A stretch of DNA of 64,000 nucleotides from Leifsonia shinshuensis (GTDB lineage Bacteria > Actinomycetota > Actinomycetes > Actinomycetales > Microbacteriaceae). The stretch lies in assembly GCF_014217625.1 (NCBI RefSeq), contig NZ_CP043641.1, positions 3,348,001 to 3,412,000 on the forward strand, read 5' to 3'. How positions within the stretch are numbered: position 1 is the stretch's first letter; every line of letters begins with the position of its first letter. Of this stretch, positions 25,915 to 34,868 are shown in pieces. The notes under the pieces are model-generated. The model saw only the letters and a program-made list of their open reading frames with translations, searched no databases and was not told where the DNA came from. The translations under genes and the position numbers were made by a program.

Positions 25915-28900
25915 TGGCGGAACACCGCGAACCCCCGGCGGGGGAGGAGCCGGACCGGAACGCTGAGCCGAATCAGCCCACCGAACCGGAGGTGGGGAGC
26001 TCGGAGTGGTTCCTCGCGCAGCTGAGCGGCGGGCGGCCGTTGACGCGGCCGCCGGCGCCGCCGGCGCCGGAGGTGCCGGAGGCGGAGGCTGAGGCGGAGG
26101 ACGGTGGTTCTCCGGAGGAGGCGGCCACGCCGTCCGAGCCCCCGGTGTCGGCCGGCCCCGCCCCCACCGTTCCGTTCGTGTTCGAGGATCTTCTGGGCGA
26201 GCAGGAGGCGACCGAGCCTCCTGCGCCGGGTGCGCCTGCGCCGGCTGCGCCTGCGCCGGCGACTCCGTCCGCATTCGAGGACCTTCTGGGTGATTCGGAG
26301 GCGATCGAGCCTCCGGCTCCGGCCAGCCCGGCCCCGGCCGCTGCGTCCGCGTTCGAGGACCTCCTGCGCGAGCCCGAGCCGACCGAGCCCACCGGCGACG
26401 AGGGCGACGGCGCCGTTCCGGACGGCACGGCCATCGCCCCGACAGCGCCCGGCTTCACGTGGAATCTGACCTCCCGCGAGACCCCGGAGCCCGCCGAAGG
26501 GACCTCGCTGTTCGACCCGGCCCAGGATGACGAGGCCGACGCGGCTCCGGTCCGCCGATCCAACTTCGTGGAGCCGACGCCTTCGGCTCCGATCCCGGCT
26601 CCTGCGGTGCCCGCGGAGTCCGCACCGGAGCCGGCCACACCGCCCACCCCGGCCGCGGCACCCGCCGAGTCAGCGCCTGAGCCGGCCGCAGCGCCGGAGC
26701 CCATCGGAGGGCCTGAGTCCGCCGCGGCGCCGGAGTCCGCCCCAGCGCCCGAGGCCACCGCAGCGCCTCAACCCACCGCGGCGTCCGAGCCCACCGTGGC
26801 GGCCGCGCCACCCACCGCATCGCCCGCGCCCACCGCAGCGCCCGCGCCCACCGCGGCGCCCGAGTCCGCGCCGGTTCCCGATCACATCCCGGCGAACGAG
26901 TCGACGCTCGCGCCCCCTGCGGAGCCCCTTCCGGACTCCGTCCCGGCGCCTGAGCCGACTGCGCCCGCGGCCGCCTCCCTGCCGGAGCCGACTCAGCCGT
27001 CCACAGCGACGACGCCGATCCAGCCGTTCGAACCCACCGGCTTCGTAGCCGCGCTGCGCATGCCGCAGCCGCCGGAGGTCGCCGACCGCTTCTCCGGACC
27101 CGAGCAGACTCTGGAGACGGGCACGCCCGATCAGGCCGTGCCCGGCTTCACCGCTCCCCAGCCCGTGGTGTCCGAACCGGGAGCTTCCGAGCCCACAGCT
27201 TCCGAGCCTGAGCCTGCGTCCCCGCCGACCGGACCCATCGAAGGTCACGGACTGGCCGCCCTGCTCGGGATGTTCGAGGAGGAGCGCCCCGCTCCGCGCC
27301 CGTTGCTCGGGGACACGACGGGGATCATCCCGCTCCCTCCGGCGCCGCAGACCCGCAAGGACGCGCTGCAGGCCGAGGCCGACGCGCAGGCGCGAGCCGA
27401 CGCGCAGGCGCAGGCCGAAGCGCAGGCGCAAGCCGATGCGTGGGCGCAGGCCGACGCGCAGGCGCAGGCCGACGCGCGCGCTGAAGCGGAGGCGCGGGCC
27501 GAAGCGCAGGCGCGGGCCGAAGCGCAGGCACGGGCCGAAGCGCAGGCGCAGGCCGACGCACAGGCGCAGGCCGAAGCGGATGCTCAGGCCCGGGCCTGGG
27601 CCGCGGCCGGCGGAGCGACCGACGGTCAGGCCTCCCCCACGCCGCCTCCCCTCGCGGAGCCCGCGGCGGGGCCGGACGCCTATGCCGCCGCCGCCGCCCA
27701 GACCGAGGCGATCCTCGGCGCGCCGCCGTCGCCCGCGACCAGCCCGTTCGACGCGGAGGCGCTCGCCGCCGCTTCGGCCGCCGGCCCTGACCTCTTCGCC
27801 TCGCCGGCCGACGCCTCGCCGGCCGACGCCTCGCCGGCCGACGCCACGCAGCCCGCCACCGCGCCGGAGCGTACGGCGGACGACCCGGCCGCCGAGCGCG
27901 ACGACGCGACCCTCGAACCGGACGACGAGGAGCACGACGGCATCGCCGCCCTCTTCGGCGACTTCGGCATCGACGAGGAGCCGGCGTCCGACGAACTTCC
28001 CGAACCGGCGACCGAGCCGGCCCCGTTCGCACCCGTGGAGAGCGCGGAGTCCGCACCGTTCGTCCCGCCTGTCCACCCGGCGGAGCCTGCCCCGTACGGT
28101 GGCCCTGCCGACTCCGTGGACCAGCCGGGCGGACCAGCCCGGCCTGTCGACTCCGCTCCGGTCGGCGAGCACGACCTGCCCGCCCCGGCGCCATCGCACG
28201 ACGCGGAGGCGGTGCTGCCCGCGGCTGCGCTCGGGATGGACGCCCTCCTCTTCCCCGACCTCGCAGCCGACCGTGAGCAGGACGCGCATCCCGAACCCGA
28301 CGCGCTGCCCCGGCACGAAGCCGCGCAGCAGCACGGGGTCCCGGGTGAGCCGGACGCCACCGGATTCGCCTTCGGCGAGCCGTCGGCCGGGCTGGAGGGA
28401 CCCCAGGTCGGCTCGGGGACGAGTGCTTTCGACGCCCTCCTGACGCCCACGGTGGCCTTCGACGCCCTGGACACCCCGACCGTCGCCTTCGACGCCGCCG
28501 CCGCGGCGCGGGACACGACCCCGCCACCGGCCGACACCGGTTCGCCCGCGTCCAATGATGGTGGTGCGGGTACCACGGGCTCCGCCGCCGCCGCGGCGTC
28601 TCTCGCGGCCGCGTCCGCCGCCGCTGCCGCCGGTGCGGCTCCCGCCGGTGCGGCTCCCGCCGGTGCGGCTCCCGCCGGTGCGGCCTCCGCCTCCGCCTCC
28701 GCGCCCGCCCACGCGGCCACGCCGACACCCACTCCCGCACCCTGGACCGCCCCGGCACCCACCGCCAGCACCTCCAGCACCGCCACCCCCACCACCACCC
28801 CGCCGGCACCTCCCACCCCGCCGTCCACCCCTCAGCACCCGCTCAACCGCCGACTCTTCCTGATCCTCGGCGTGCTCGCGGTCCTGCTCGTCCTCGTCGG

Positions 28901-29435
28901 CCTCTTCGCCCTCGGGACGCGTCTCCCGTCGCTCTTCGGCGCCACCGCCGCCTCACCGAAGCCGTCGGCCTCCAGCACCGCCACGCACACGCCGACCCCG
29001 ACGCCCACGCCGACCCCCACCGTCAGCCCGAAGCCCGCCGCGGCCGTCGGCCCCGGCACGCACGCGTGGGACACCCTCGGCGGCGGCGAGTGCCTCCAGC
29101 CGTACACCAACCCGTGGGCCGAGACCTTCACCGTCGTGGACTGCACGGCCGCGCACTCCGCGCAGCTCGTCTACACGAACCTCGTCTCGGCCGACCCGGC
29201 CGCCCCGTATCCGGGCGCCGACGCGCTCGCGCAGCAGATCAACACGCTGTGCACCGCGTCCGGCGTCATCGACCTCAACGCGGCCGCGGCGTATCCCGAC
29301 CTGCAGGTGCAGGGCTCGTTCCCCGCGACCGAGGCGCAGTGGAAGAGTGGCCAGCGGTCGTACTACTGCTTCGCCAACCGGTCCAGCGGCCAGCCGCTGA
29401 CGACCTCGGTCGCCGGCCAGGGGCCGACCGGCTGA
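25914..29435 (+). CDS. Very large Ala/Pro-rich membrane protein with septum-formation-like C-terminal domain
   Basis: A 1173-residue protein. Seen: about 980 residues of Pro/Ala/Glu-rich, probably disordered cytoplasmic chain; inside it a charged Ala-Gln repeat (about residues 480-565, built from [16 protein letters not shown] units) likely to be one long helix; several recurring short motifs ([14 protein letters not shown] three times, then [20 protein letters not shown]); a single membrane helix near residue 985 ([20 protein letters not shown]); a PT-repeat linker; and an extracellular domain of about 125 residues with [22 protein letters not shown], resembling the septum-formation (PF13845-like) domain. 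The start GTG overlaps the pyrE stop. Its function is unknown; a scaffold at the division site is an inference from the C-terminal domain. Confidence 0.8.
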   Translation: MAEHREPPAGEEPDRNAEPNQPTEPEVGSSEWFLAQLSGGRPLTRPPAPPAPEVPEAEAEAEDGGSPEEAATPSEPPVSAGPAPTVPFVFEDLLGEQEATEPPAPGAPAPAAPAPATPSAFEDLLGDSEAIEPPAPASPAPAAASAFEDLLREPEPTEPTGDEGDGAVPDGTAIAPTAPGFTWNLTSRETPEPAEGTSLFDPAQDDEADAAPVRRSNFVEPTPSAPIPAPAVPAESAPEPATPPTPAAAPAESAPEPAAAPEPIGGPESAAAPESAPAPEATAAPQPTAASEPTVAAAPPTASPAPTAAPAPTAAPESAPVPDHIPANESTLAPPAEPLPDSVPAPEPTAPAAASLPEPTQPSTATTPIQPFEPTGFVAALRMPQPPEVADRFSGPEQTLETGTPDQAVPGFTAPQPVVSEPGASEPTASEPEPASPPTGPIEGHGLAALLGMFEEERPAPRPLLGDTTGIIPLPPAPQTRKDALQAEADAQARADAQAQAEAQAQADAWAQADAQAQADARAEAEARAEAQARAEAQARAEAQAQADAQAQAEADAQARAWAAAGGATDGQASPTPPPLAEPAAGPDAYAAAAAQTEAILGAPPSPATSPFDAEALAAASAAGPDLFASPADASPADASPADATQPATAPERTADDPAAERDDATLEPDDEEHDGIAALFGDFGIDEEPASDELPEPATEPAPFAPVESAESAPFVPPVHPAEPAPYGGPADSVDQPGGPARPVDSAPVGEHDLPAPAPSHDAEAVLPAAALGMDALLFPDLAADREQDAHPEPDALPRHEAAQQHGVPGEPDATGFAFGEPSAGLEGPQVGSGTSAFDALLTPTVAFDALDTPTVAFDAAAAARDTTPPPADTGSPASNDGGAGTTGSAAAAASLAAASAAAAAGAAPAGAAPAGAAPAGAASASASAPAHAATPTPTPAPWTAPAPTASTSSTATPTTTPPAPPTPPSTPQHPLNRRLFLILGVLAVLLVLVGLFALGTRLPSLFGATAASPKPSASSTATHTPTPTPTPTPTVSPKPAAAVGPGTHAWDTLGGGECLQPYTNPWAETFTVVDCTAAHSAQLVYTNLVSADPAAPYPGADALAQQINTLCTASGVIDLNAAAAYPDLQVQGSFPATEAQWKSGQRSYYCFANRSSGQPLTTSVAGQGPTG

Positions 29436-29444
29436 CCGGTCGGC
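29423..29444. terminator. Perfect hairpin containing a stop codon, between convergent genes
   Basis: GCCGACCGG-CTGA-CCGGTCGGC: a 9-bp perfect stem with a 4-nt loop that contains the TGA of the upstream gene and ends 2 bp before the stop of the opposite gene. Because it is symmetrical it can act in both directions. Confidence 0.75.
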
Positions 29445-29445
29445 G

Positions 29446-29994
29446 TCAGCCCGCCGCGCGCCCGTAGCCCTGGAGGGCCGCCGCGGGGTTGAGCCGTCCC
29501 GCCGACGCCAGGCCGGCGAGGGTGGTGGCGCCGTCGCGGACGGTCACGTCCACGACCACGGCGTCGCGCGCGGCGCCCTCGCCGAAGAAGCCTTCCGCGT
29601 CCAGCTCCTGGAGCGCCTCGACCATCGCCTCCCGCAGCGTCGCGTTCACGTCCTCCGCGCGGTCGAACGGGTCCCCGAGGGCGTCGAAGAGCCCATCGAC
29701 GGCATGGAAATGCGCGTCGCCGTAGAGCGCGTACGGCGACTCCAGGTCCGACCAGCGCACCTCGTCGTGGAGCAGCTCGACCAGTTGCTCGCGGTAGCCC
29801 GCGATCGTCCGGTCCAGGCCTTCCCGGGAGGACGCCGTCGGCGCGGGACGGTGCGACTGCGGGGTCGTCGCGAGCCCGAAGTAGTAGAAGGTCTCGTCGG
29901 GCCGGGCGGCGCGGAGGTCACGCCACGCGGACCGTGCCGCGTCGCGGATGGCCGACCGGATGCGCTCGTAGTCGTCGGAGGGGAGGACGCCCAT
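29446..29994 (-). CDS. DUF4303 domain-containing protein
   Basis: A 182-residue soluble protein of the DUF4303 family, function unknown. Seen: the family-typical YYFGLATTPQSHRPAPTASS near residue 37, LHDEVRWSDLESPYALYGDAHF near 75, and a C-terminal beta-rich segment (DAVVVDVTVRDG). In other bacteria DUF4303 proteins occur as immunity-like partners of polymorphic toxins; no toxin is adjacent here, so that role is only a possibility. It converges with the giant Ala/Pro-rich gene across a shared hairpin. No clear ribosome site precedes the ATG. Confidence 0.75.
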   Translation of the reverse strand: MGVLPSDDYERIRSAIRDAARSAWRDLRAARPDETFYYFGLATTPQSHRPAPTASSREGLDRTIAGYREQLVELLHDEVRWSDLESPYALYGDAHFHAVDGLFDALGDPFDRAEDVNATLREAMVEALQELDAEGFFGEGAARDAVVVDVTVRDGATTLAGLASAGRLNPAAALQGYGRAAG

Positions 29995-30036
29995 GGTGGT
30001 GCTTCTCTCTCTGGGGCGTTGTGGATCGGCGGCGGG

Positions 30037-30837
30037 TCAGAGGTCCGACTCGACGGGAGCCGCCGCGACGAGCTCCTTCACCCCGGACAGGATCTCGTCC
30101 GGGCGGAACGGGTACCGGTCGATCTCGGCCTGGTCGCTGATCCCGGTCAGCACCAGGATCGTGTGGAGGCCGGCCTCGATGCCCGCGACGACGTCCGTGT
30201 CCATCCGGTCGCCGATCATCGCGGTGTTCTCGGAGTGCGCGCCGATCCGGTTGAGCGCCGAGCGGAACATCATCGGGTTGGGCTTGCCGACCACGTAGGG
30301 CTCCATGCCGCCGGTCGCCTTCGTGATCATCGCGGTGACCGCGCCGGTCGCGGGCAGCGGTCCCTCGGCGCTCGGGCCGGTGGCGTCCGGGTTGGTCGCG
30401 ATGAACCGTGCGCCGGCGCCGATCAGGCGGATGGCCTTGGTGATCGCGTCGAACGAGTAGCTGCGGGTCTCGCCGACGACCACGTAGTCCGGGTTCGTGT
30501 CGGTCATGATGAAGCCGGCCTCGTGCAGGGCGGTCGTGAGTCCGGCCTCGCCGATGACGTAGGCGCTGCCTCCCGGCTTCTGCGACTTCAGGAAGTCGGC
30601 CGTGGCCAGCGCGGAGGTCCAGATCGACTCCTCCGGCACGTCGAGACCGGACGCGCGCAGCCGGGCGGCGAGGTCGCGCGGGGTGTAGATCGAGTTGTTG
30701 GTGAGCACCAGGAAGGGCGTGCCCTGGTCGCGCCACTGCTGGATCAGCTCGGACGCGCCCGGGAGTGCGGAGTTCTCGTGGACGAGCACGCCGTCCATGT
30801 CGGTCAGCCAGCATTCGATCTCGTCGCGTCGCGCCAC
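30037..30837 (-). CDS. HAD-IIA family phosphatase, NagD-like
   Basis: A 266-residue haloacid-dehalogenase-fold phosphatase acting on small phosphorylated metabolites. Seen: motif I as CWLTDMDGVLVHEN (D-x-D) at residues 9-22, motif II LVLTNNSIYTPRDLAARL, the type IIA cap, a Lys in VVGKPNPMMF (motif III), and motif IV AMIGDRMDTDVVAGIEAGL. The start is the GTG at 30837, with GGAAGGGG 8 nt upstream; the long open frame above it is antisense to the neighbouring methyltransferase. It lies 42 bp before the DUF4303 start on the same strand, possibly one transcript. Confidence 0.9.
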   Translation of the reverse strand: MARRDEIECWLTDMDGVLVHENSALPGASELIQQWRDQGTPFLVLTNNSIYTPRDLAARLRASGLDVPEESIWTSALATADFLKSQKPGGSAYVIGEAGLTTALHEAGFIMTDTNPDYVVVGETRSYSFDAITKAIRLIGAGARFIATNPDATGPSAEGPLPATGAVTAMITKATGGMEPYVVGKPNPMMFRSALNRIGAHSENTAMIGDRMDTDVVAGIEAGLHTILVLTGISDQAEIDRYPFRPDEILSGVKELVAAAPVESDL

Positions 30838-30939
30838 GCAGGACCCCTTCCAGTGGTGAAGTGACGGCACCAGCTTATTGCCCGGGCGGTAGCGGGAGGG
30901 TTTCCGGCGGCTGTCGAGATGCCGAGCGACCGCTCCGGT

Positions 30940-30945
30940 TACGCT
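30940..30945 (+). promoter_or_regulatory. -10 box of the SpoU-type methyltransferase gene (leaderless)
   Basis: TACGCT, exactly 6 nt before the GTG at 30952. No clear -35. The nearby ATG at 30919 lies upstream of this box and so would not be in the mRNA. Confidence 0.6.
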
Positions 30946-30951
30946 GAGTCG

Positions 30952-31647
30952 GTGAGTCAGGAAACGCCCCAGCCGCCGAGCGATCTGCCGAGCGATCTGC
31001 CGAGCGACCTGCCCGGCGACCTCCCGCCGTCCGCCGAGCTGACCACGCACGGCGTCGGCCCGTGGCCCGGCGAGTGGCCGGACGACGACCGCTACGATCC
31101 AGAGCTGTTGAGGCACGGCGACACCCGCAACGTCATCGACCGGTACCGGTACTGGCGCATGGAGGCCGTGGTCGCCGACCTGGACCTGCGCCGCCATCCG
31201 TTCCACGTGGCGATCGAGAACTGGCAGCACGACATGAACATCGGCTCCATCGTGCGCAGCGCCAACGCGTTCGCCGCCGACACCGTCCACATCATCGGCC
31301 GCCGGCGCTGGAACAAGCGCGGCGCGATGGTCACCGACCGCTACCAGCACGTGGTCCATCACGACGATGTGCAGGCCTTCGTCGCCTGGGCGCGGGAGGC
31401 CGGCCTCCCCATCGTGGCGATCGACAACGTGCCGGGCTCGGTGCTGATCGAGACCTACCGGATGCCGCGCGAGTGCGTGCTGCTCTTCGGCCAGGAGGGG
31501 CCGGGCCTGTCCGAGGCCGCGCTGGCGGCAGCCGACGTCGTCGTGGAGATCTCGCAATTCGGTTCCACCCGTTCGATCAACGCGTCGGCGGCTGCGGCCG
31601 TCGCCATGCACGCGTGGGTCGTGCAGCACGTCGACTTCCCGGAGTAG
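30952..31647 (+). CDS. TrmH/SpoU family RNA methyltransferase
   Basis: A 231-residue SPOUT-class 2'-O-ribose methyltransferase acting on tRNA or rRNA with S-adenosylmethionine. Seen: motif 1 NWQHDMNIGSIVRSANAFA near residue 90 (N-x-G-x-x-x-R), motif 2 CVLLFGQEGPGLSE near 180 and motif 3 FGSTRSINASAAAAVAMH near 203, the three knot motifs in order. The N-terminal 50 residues are unusual: SDLPSDLPSDLPGDLPP, a degenerate tetrapeptide repeat that looks like a disordered tail. The leaderless GTG start at 30952 is set by the TACGCT box 6 nt upstream. The RNA target is not evident. Confidence 0.9.
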   Translation: MSQETPQPPSDLPSDLPSDLPGDLPPSAELTTHGVGPWPGEWPDDDRYDPELLRHGDTRNVIDRYRYWRMEAVVADLDLRRHPFHVAIENWQHDMNIGSIVRSANAFAADTVHIIGRRRWNKRGAMVTDRYQHVVHHDDVQAFVAWAREAGLPIVAIDNVPGSVLIETYRMPRECVLLFGQEGPGLSEAALAAADVVVEISQFGSTRSINASAAAAVAMHAWVVQHVDFPE

Positions 31648-31656
31648 TCCTCGCGC

Positions 31657-32070
31657 TCAGCGGTTCTCGCGACGGATGACGAGCTTCAGGGCGGACCAGT
31701 CCTCGGACAGCGCGGCGACCTTCACATCCACCAGGCCCCGCGCGAGCGCGGTGTCGCGGATCAGGTTCTCGTCGATGTCGCTGACGTGGCCGGCGGCCTT
31801 CCGCGGCCAGGCCGCCCAGATCATCCCTGCCGGGTGGATGCGCGGCGCGAGCGCGTCCAGCTCGGCCAGGTACTCCGCCGCCTGCCGGTAGAACGCGACG
31901 ATCAGCCCGGCCGGCTCGGTCGAGGAGGGCGCGAGCCAGTCGACGTCGGCCGGGCCGTCCTCCATCGGGACCGCCCAGCCCGGGTCGGCGTGCAGCAGCT
32001 GTGCGCGCATCCCCGGCTTGAGCCCGAGCTTCTTCCAGAGCGGCGTGCCCGAGTAGCCGGCGCCGCTCAC
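31657..32070 (-). CDS. DUF3052 domain-containing protein
   Basis: A 137-residue protein of the DUF3052 family, widespread in actinobacteria and of unknown function. Seen: SGAGYSGTPLWKKLGLKPGM at the start, GLIVAFYRQAAEYLAEL in the middle, and IHPAGMIWAAWPRKAAGHV then DIDENLIRDTALARGLVDVKV, all characteristic of the family. The GTG at 32070 overlaps the stop of the upstream phosphodiesterase gene (GTGA). It converges with the RNA methyltransferase gene, 9 bp apart, with no strong hairpin between. Confidence 0.85.
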   Translation of the reverse strand: MSGAGYSGTPLWKKLGLKPGMRAQLLHADPGWAVPMEDGPADVDWLAPSSTEPAGLIVAFYRQAAEYLAELDALAPRIHPAGMIWAAWPRKAAGHVSDIDENLIRDTALARGLVDVKVAALSEDWSALKLVIRRENR

Positions 32071-32912
32071 GAGGCGCCCTTCCAGCCGGCGTCCGCCGCG
32101 ATCCGGGCGATGGCCTCCGCGGACAGGTCGTAGACCGTCTCCCCGTCGTCGGCCGCCGGCGCGCGGACGACGTGAGCGCGCACGGTCCCGTCCGCGGACA
32201 GCTCCACCATCGCGAACCCGGCCCCGCGTTCTGCGCGCTCCCGCGGCGGCGGCCAGAGCACGTCCGTCGTGTTGGCGACAGCCGGGGCGACGACGACCGG
32301 GATGTCACGGCCGCCGGCCGACGTGGCGAGCGCGTGGTGGTAGTGCCCGCCCAGGATCAGCCGCACATCCCCCTGCGAGCACACGTCGAGCAGCGGAGCG
32401 GGGTCGACCAGCCGCAACGTCTCGAACAGGCCGGTCGTCGGCGGGACCGGCGGGTGGTGCAGCACCACGATCGTCCCGTTCGCGCTGGGGGTCGCCAGCA
32501 CCTCCCGCAGCCGATCGAGCCGCTCCGCGCCGATCAGCCCGTACCCCGAACGCGCGACCGTGGTGTCGACCGTCACCACCCGGAAGCCTCGCACCGGGAG
32601 GACGGTCTCCCGCGCCCCCAGGACCTCTTCGAACGGCCCAGGGAGGTCGTGGTTGCCCATCGCGTACGCGACGACCGCCCCGCGCGCCGCCGCCCACGGC
32701 TCCAGCCGCTCCCGCAGCAGCCGGTAGGAGGCCGCGCTCCCGTCGTCGGACAGGTCGCCCGACGCCACCACGAGGTCGACGGCCTCCAGCTCTCCGGCGC
32801 GCACGAGCACCCGGTCGAGCCCGGCGAGCGTGTCGACCAGCCCGTAGTGCAGCCGGCCGTCGCCGTAGAGGTGGGTGTCGCTGAGGTGCAGGATCCGCAG
32901 TCGGTCGGTCAC
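32067..32912 (-). CDS. Calcineurin-like metallophosphoesterase (CpdA-like)
   Basis: A 281-residue binuclear-metal phosphoesterase, possibly a cyclic-nucleotide phosphodiesterase. Seen: the metal motifs ILHLSDTHLYG near residue 6, VVASGDLSDDG near 48, YAMGNHDLPG near 85, VVLHHPPVPP near 148, and GGHYHHAL near 184, in family order. The start is chosen as the GTG at 32912: a TAGGGT -10 box (32925-32920) lies exactly 7 nt upstream, and another GTG at 32921 overlaps that box. It is coupled to the DUF3052 gene downstream. The substrate is inferred from family only. Confidence 0.9.
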   Translation of the reverse strand: MTDRLRILHLSDTHLYGDGRLHYGLVDTLAGLDRVLVRAGELEAVDLVVASGDLSDDGSAASYRLLRERLEPWAAARGAVVAYAMGNHDLPGPFEEVLGARETVLPVRGFRVVTVDTTVARSGYGLIGAERLDRLREVLATPSANGTIVVLHHPPVPPTTGLFETLRLVDPAPLLDVCSQGDVRLILGGHYHHALATSAGGRDIPVVVAPAVANTTDVLWPPPRERAERGAGFAMVELSADGTVRAHVVRAPAADDGETVYDLSAEAIARIAADAGWKGAS

Positions 32913-32919
32913 GCCGCCC

Positions 32920-32925
32920 ACCCTA
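32920..32925 (-). promoter_or_regulatory. -10 box of the phosphodiesterase gene (leaderless)
   Basis: TAGGGT on the minus strand, 7 nt before the GTG at 32912. Confidence 0.6.
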
Positions 32926-32972
32926 GCGCCGGGCGCCGACGTGCCGAAGCCGCGCGCCGCCGTGGCGCGGCC

Positions 32973-34868
32973 TCACCCGATCAGCGACGGCCGCAGGTCC
33001 CGCAGCGTCCGGAAGTGCGTCATCCGGGTCACCCCGATCGCCGACACCAGCAGCGCGATCAGCATCCACACCGCGAGCACGCCCGCGTCCGCCCACGCCG
33101 TCGCCGGGTTGCCGCCGTACATGAGCTGGCGGATGCCGTCCACGGCGTTCGACATCGGCAGCACGTGGTGCAGCGCCGCGAGCGGCCCGGGCAGCGTCTG
33201 CCACGGGAACGTCCCGCCCGCCGTCACGAGCTGCAGCACCATCAGCACCAGCCCGAGAAACTGGCCGACGCTGCCGAGCCAGACATTGAGCGCGAGGATG
33301 ATCGCCGCGAACGTCACCGACGCGAGCGCCATCATCCCGAACATCCCGAGCGAGTTGTGGATGCCGAAGCCGAGCGCGCCGGACACGATCGCGAACAGGC
33401 CGATCATCTGCACCGCGCCGAGCAGGCCGGGCGTGAGCCAGCCGGCGAGCGTGATCTTCACCGGAGAGTGGAGGGCGGTGATCGCCCGGCGGGACACCGG
33501 CTTGACGATGAGGAACAGCGCGTAGATGCCGATCCAGCCCGCGAGTGCGACGAAGAACGGCGCCAGGCCCGCGCCGTAGGTTCCGGCGGAGGTGACGGAG
33601 TCGTTCTTCAGGTTCACCGGGTCGGCGATCGTGGAGGCCTGCTTCTTCTGCAGAGCGGGCGAGTTGTCCGGGATCTGCGCGACGCCCTTCGTGAGGCCGT
33701 CGTGCAACTGGGTGGTGCCGTCGTGCAGCGTGTTGAGGCCGTCCCGGAGCTGCGCCGAGCCGGCCGCCGCGGAGGACGCGCCGCTCGCGAGCTGGCTCGC
33801 GCCCGCCTGCGCCTGCGACGCGCCGTCGGCGACCTGCGATGCGCCGGAGGACACCTGGGCCGCCCCGGCCGCGACCTGGTCGGAGCCCGCCGCGAGCTGG
33901 TTCACCTGCCCGACGGCCGACTGGATCTGCGTGTTGCCGGCCTGGACCTTCTGGTCGATGCCGTCGAGTCCCGCCTGCACCTGGTCGATGACGAGCTGGC
34001 TGACGCCCGCGGCCGTGAGCTGCGCGATGAGCTGCTGCCCCGCCGCCGGCGCCTCGGTCGCGAGCTTCGCCGCAGCCTGACCGGCCTGGTTCGCCTTCGC
34101 GGCGAGCTGGTCGTTGCCCGCCGACACCTGGGCCGCGCCCGCGCTGACCTGCGCCGCGCCGTCGCGCACTTGCGCGGCACCGGACGAGAGATCGCCGAGC
34201 TTGGTCGCGAGCGTCTGCGACCCGCTGGCGAGCTGTGCGGTGCCGTCCGCGAGCTGGGAGGCCCCACTCTGCGCGCTGGCGCTGCCGTCCACGAGCTGCG
34301 CGGCGCCGTCCTCGGCCTTCGCGAGGCTGGAGCGGATGTCCGCGAGGCCGAGCAGGAATCGCTGGGCGGCCTCCTCGTTCACCTGCTTGACGATGGAGGT
34401 GCGGATCTTCTCGGCCGCCTGGGTGCCGATGGTCGACGCCAGGTAGCTGTTGGTGTCGTTGGTCGTCAGGGTGACGATCGCGCGCTGCGGCGACGTTCCG
34501 GAGGCCGACGCGAGCGCGGTGGAGAAGTCCGACGGGAAGGTGATGCTGAAGTCGTACTTCGAGTCGTCCACACCCGTCGCCGCGGAGCCGGACGCGACCC
34601 GGTGCCACTGGAACGAGCCGTCCGCGATGAGCTGGTCGGCGACCTGGTCGCCGTAGTTCACGGTCTTGCCGTCGACGGTCGTCCCGGTGTCGTCCACGAC
34701 GATCGCCGCGGGGATGCGGTCGAGGTTCGCGTACGGGTTCTGGTTCGCCCAGAGGTAGAGGCCGCCGTAGAGCACCGGGACGCACATCAGCGCGATGAGC
34801 GCGACGATGGACATCGGGCTGGCGGTCAGGCGGCGGAACTCCGCCGCGATCATCTGGGGGATCTTCAT
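32973..34868 (-). CDS. YhgE/Pip family membrane protein (distal copy)
   Basis: A 631-residue protein of the YhgE/Pip family (named after a phage-infection receptor; related to ABC-2 type exporters). Seen: an N-terminal helix (SIVALIALMCVPVLYGGLYLW), an extracellular domain beginning NPYANLDRIPAAIVVDDTG, a long helical region of repeating G-A-A-Q-V-S-A-G-type heptad units (about residues 190-400), and five to six C-terminal helices from FFVALAGWIGIYALF onward. It starts in an ATGA overlap with the decayed ATPase upstream, so the two are translationally coupled and likely form a complex. The substrate is unknown; YhgE proteins are often linked with type VII-like secretion or phage adsorption. 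Confidence 0.9.
   Translation of the reverse strand: MKIPQMIAAEFRRLTASPMSIVALIALMCVPVLYGGLYLWANQNPYANLDRIPAAIVVDDTGTTVDGKTVNYGDQVADQLIADGSFQWHRVASGSAATGVDDSKYDFSITFPSDFSTALASASGTSPQRAIVTLTTNDTNSYLASTIGTQAAEKIRTSIVKQVNEEAAQRFLLGLADIRSSLAKAEDGAAQLVDGSASAQSGASQLADGTAQLASGSQTLATKLGDLSSGAAQVRDGAAQVSAGAAQVSAGNDQLAAKANQAGQAAAKLATEAPAAGQQLIAQLTAAGVSQLVIDQVQAGLDGIDQKVQAGNTQIQSAVGQVNQLAAGSDQVAAGAAQVSSGASQVADGASQAQAGASQLASGASSAAAGSAQLRDGLNTLHDGTTQLHDGLTKGVAQIPDNSPALQKKQASTIADPVNLKNDSVTSAGTYGAGLAPFFVALAGWIGIYALFLIVKPVSRRAITALHSPVKITLAGWLTPGLLGAVQMIGLFAIVSGALGFGIHNSLGMFGMMALASVTFAAIILALNVWLGSVGQFLGLVLMVLQLVTAGGTFPWQTLPGPLAALHHVLPMSNAVDGIRQLMYGGNPATAWADAGVLAVWMLIALLVSAIGVTRMTHFRTLRDLRPSLIG

Noticed and set aside
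26670..28838. A 722-codon Gly/Arg-rich minus-strand frame
   Set aside because: Antisense shadow of the Ala/Pro-rich gene; Arg/Gly composition mirrors the complementary codons.
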